Shown piece after piece: positions 6,049-6,561 of a DNA stretch of 6,561 nucleotides. Each line of letters opens with the position of its first letter. Within the stretch, counting starts at the first letter, position 1. Position numbers and translations under genes: made by a program. Source of the stretch: Chloroflexota bacterium (lineage in GTDB: Bacteria; Chloroflexota; UBA5177; JANWHV01); assembly GCA_025450255.1 (NCBI GenBank), contig JANWHV010000034.1:1-6561 (forward strand), read 5' to 3'. The notes under the pieces were generated by a model. That model was not told where the DNA came from. It ran no database searches and worked only from the letters and a program-made list of their open reading frames with translations.

Positions 6049-6504
6049 CTACATCTGGCTCGCGGTTTGCCAGCGCGCGTGATGCACCGCGAGATGGCAA
6101 TTCTTACACAGCGTGTAGCCATATTGATCCCACGAGTGATGGACCAAGGTGCCGAAATCATCGTCGGACCGTCCATCGGACGTGAGCATCGACCAGGGCT
6201 CGGTTGGTGATCCGCAGAACTCGCAGACATGATTGTCCTGGGTTGCGTTGGCCGCGTGGCGCAAGGCATTGACCAGGCCAACCACTTCCATTTCCGTCAT
6301 CACGCTCGCCAGATGCACGAGCGCGAAATCGATCCGGCTTTTGCGCTCGGCAGCATCCGCCGGTCGAATACGCGCCGTACCGGCTTTATAGCCGGCGCTT
6401 TCCAGTTGGGCGGCAAGTTGCCGAATTACGCTGGCCGCGGCGCTGTTCGCCGACGCCAGATCGCAGCCGTCTCGATCGAAATCCATTTGTCCGTTCGCCG
6501 GCAC
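6049..6504 (-). CDS. Small zinc-binding, HNH-nuclease-like protein
   Basis: The 151-residue protein is not one I can name. The first 90 residues look mostly helical, without a signal peptide or membrane segment. The C-terminal third has HVCEFCGSP (92-100), then TLVHHSWDQYGYTLCKNCHLAVHH (119-142). This gives C94, C97, C133 and C136 in CxxC...CxxCH spacing, plus a His pair H122-H123 and H137, H141 and H142. Two CxxC knuckles around 'VHH' and ending 'lCxnCHxavH' are typical of the HNH (McrA-like) endonuclease fold. The gap between HH and the second knuckle is short, so nuclease activity is uncertain and a pure zinc-ribbon role is possible. The GTG at 6504 is supported by AAGGAG (6514-6519) nine bases upstream; an internal ATG at 6486 has no such site. 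It is convergent with the dprA-like gene, with only 3 bases between stop codons and no visible terminator. Confidence 0.75.
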   Translation of the reverse strand: MPANGQMDFDRDGCDLASANSAAASVIRQLAAQLESAGYKAGTARIRPADAAERKSRIDFALVHLASVMTEMEVVGLVNALRHAANATQDNHVCEFCGSPTEPWSMLTSDGRSDDDFGTLVHHSWDQYGYTLCKNCHLAVHHARWQTASQM

Positions 6505-6513
6505 GTACGCACA

Positions 6514-6519
6514 CTCCTT
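6514..6519 (-). promoter_or_regulatory. Ribosome binding site fixing the GTG start of the HNH-like gene
   Basis: Read on the minus strand, AAGGAG lies nine bases before GTG at 6504. It decides for the GTG over the ATG at 6486. The remaining upstream bases to the window end show no clear promoter. Confidence 0.7.
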
Positions 6520-6561
6520 ATATCAACGGGGCTGCAATTGCCAGTGTGCTCAAGCTCAGTA

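Noticed and set aside
6094..6108. CKNCH in the small minus-strand protein as a c-type heme motif
   Set aside because: There is no signal peptide, and a second CxxC with the VHH pair fits zinc coordination better.

Overview
The window is GC-rich, densely coding bacterial chromosome. No mobile elements, CRISPR arrays, tRNAs or rRNAs were seen. A single-chain (alpha2) glycyl-tRNA synthetase behind a glycine T-box, a phosphofructokinase with the residues of pyrophosphate-dependent enzymes, a PRC-barrel protein and a divergent DprA together suggest a Gram-positive-like or deep-branching phylum. Chloroflexota is my best guess, Actinomycetota-like lineages are possible, and no marker here settles it.

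Layout. Bases 1-1138 (+) hold the 3' end of a PRC-barrel gene and, 28 bases later, a 300-residue protein of unknown function with a C-terminal membrane segment. From 1139 to 1334 lies a convergent intergenic region with a perfect 13-bp inverted repeat that probably acts as a terminator. The glycyl-tRNA synthetase gene (1335-2699, -) follows. Its roughly 230-nt leader is a T-box riboswitch with a GGC (Gly) specifier, a UGGA tRNA-acceptor bulge and an intrinsic terminator. From about 2965 to 3270 is the shared upstream region of glyS and the divergent phosphofructokinase gene (3271-4425, +), with a 16-bp palindrome and candidate promoters. Hairpins at 4444-4477 and 4516-4534 separate that gene from a DprA/Smf-like gene (4618-6045, +). 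It ends only 3 bases from the stop codon of a convergent small gene (6049-6504, -) for a four-cysteine, HNH-like protein.

Function. These are mostly housekeeping genes and do not form one system. The best-supported regulatory story is glyS: uncharged tRNA-Gly should bind the nascent leader, stabilise the antiterminator and switch on the synthetase. The most useful metabolic prediction is that the phosphofructokinase uses pyrophosphate rather than ATP, which would make this glycolytic step reversible. The DprA homologue keeps the Rossmann core and winged helix but has lost several family-signature residues. I see no clear evidence for a wholly new multi-gene system; the most unusual items are the divergent DprA, the variant motifs of the GlyRS and the HNH-like protein.
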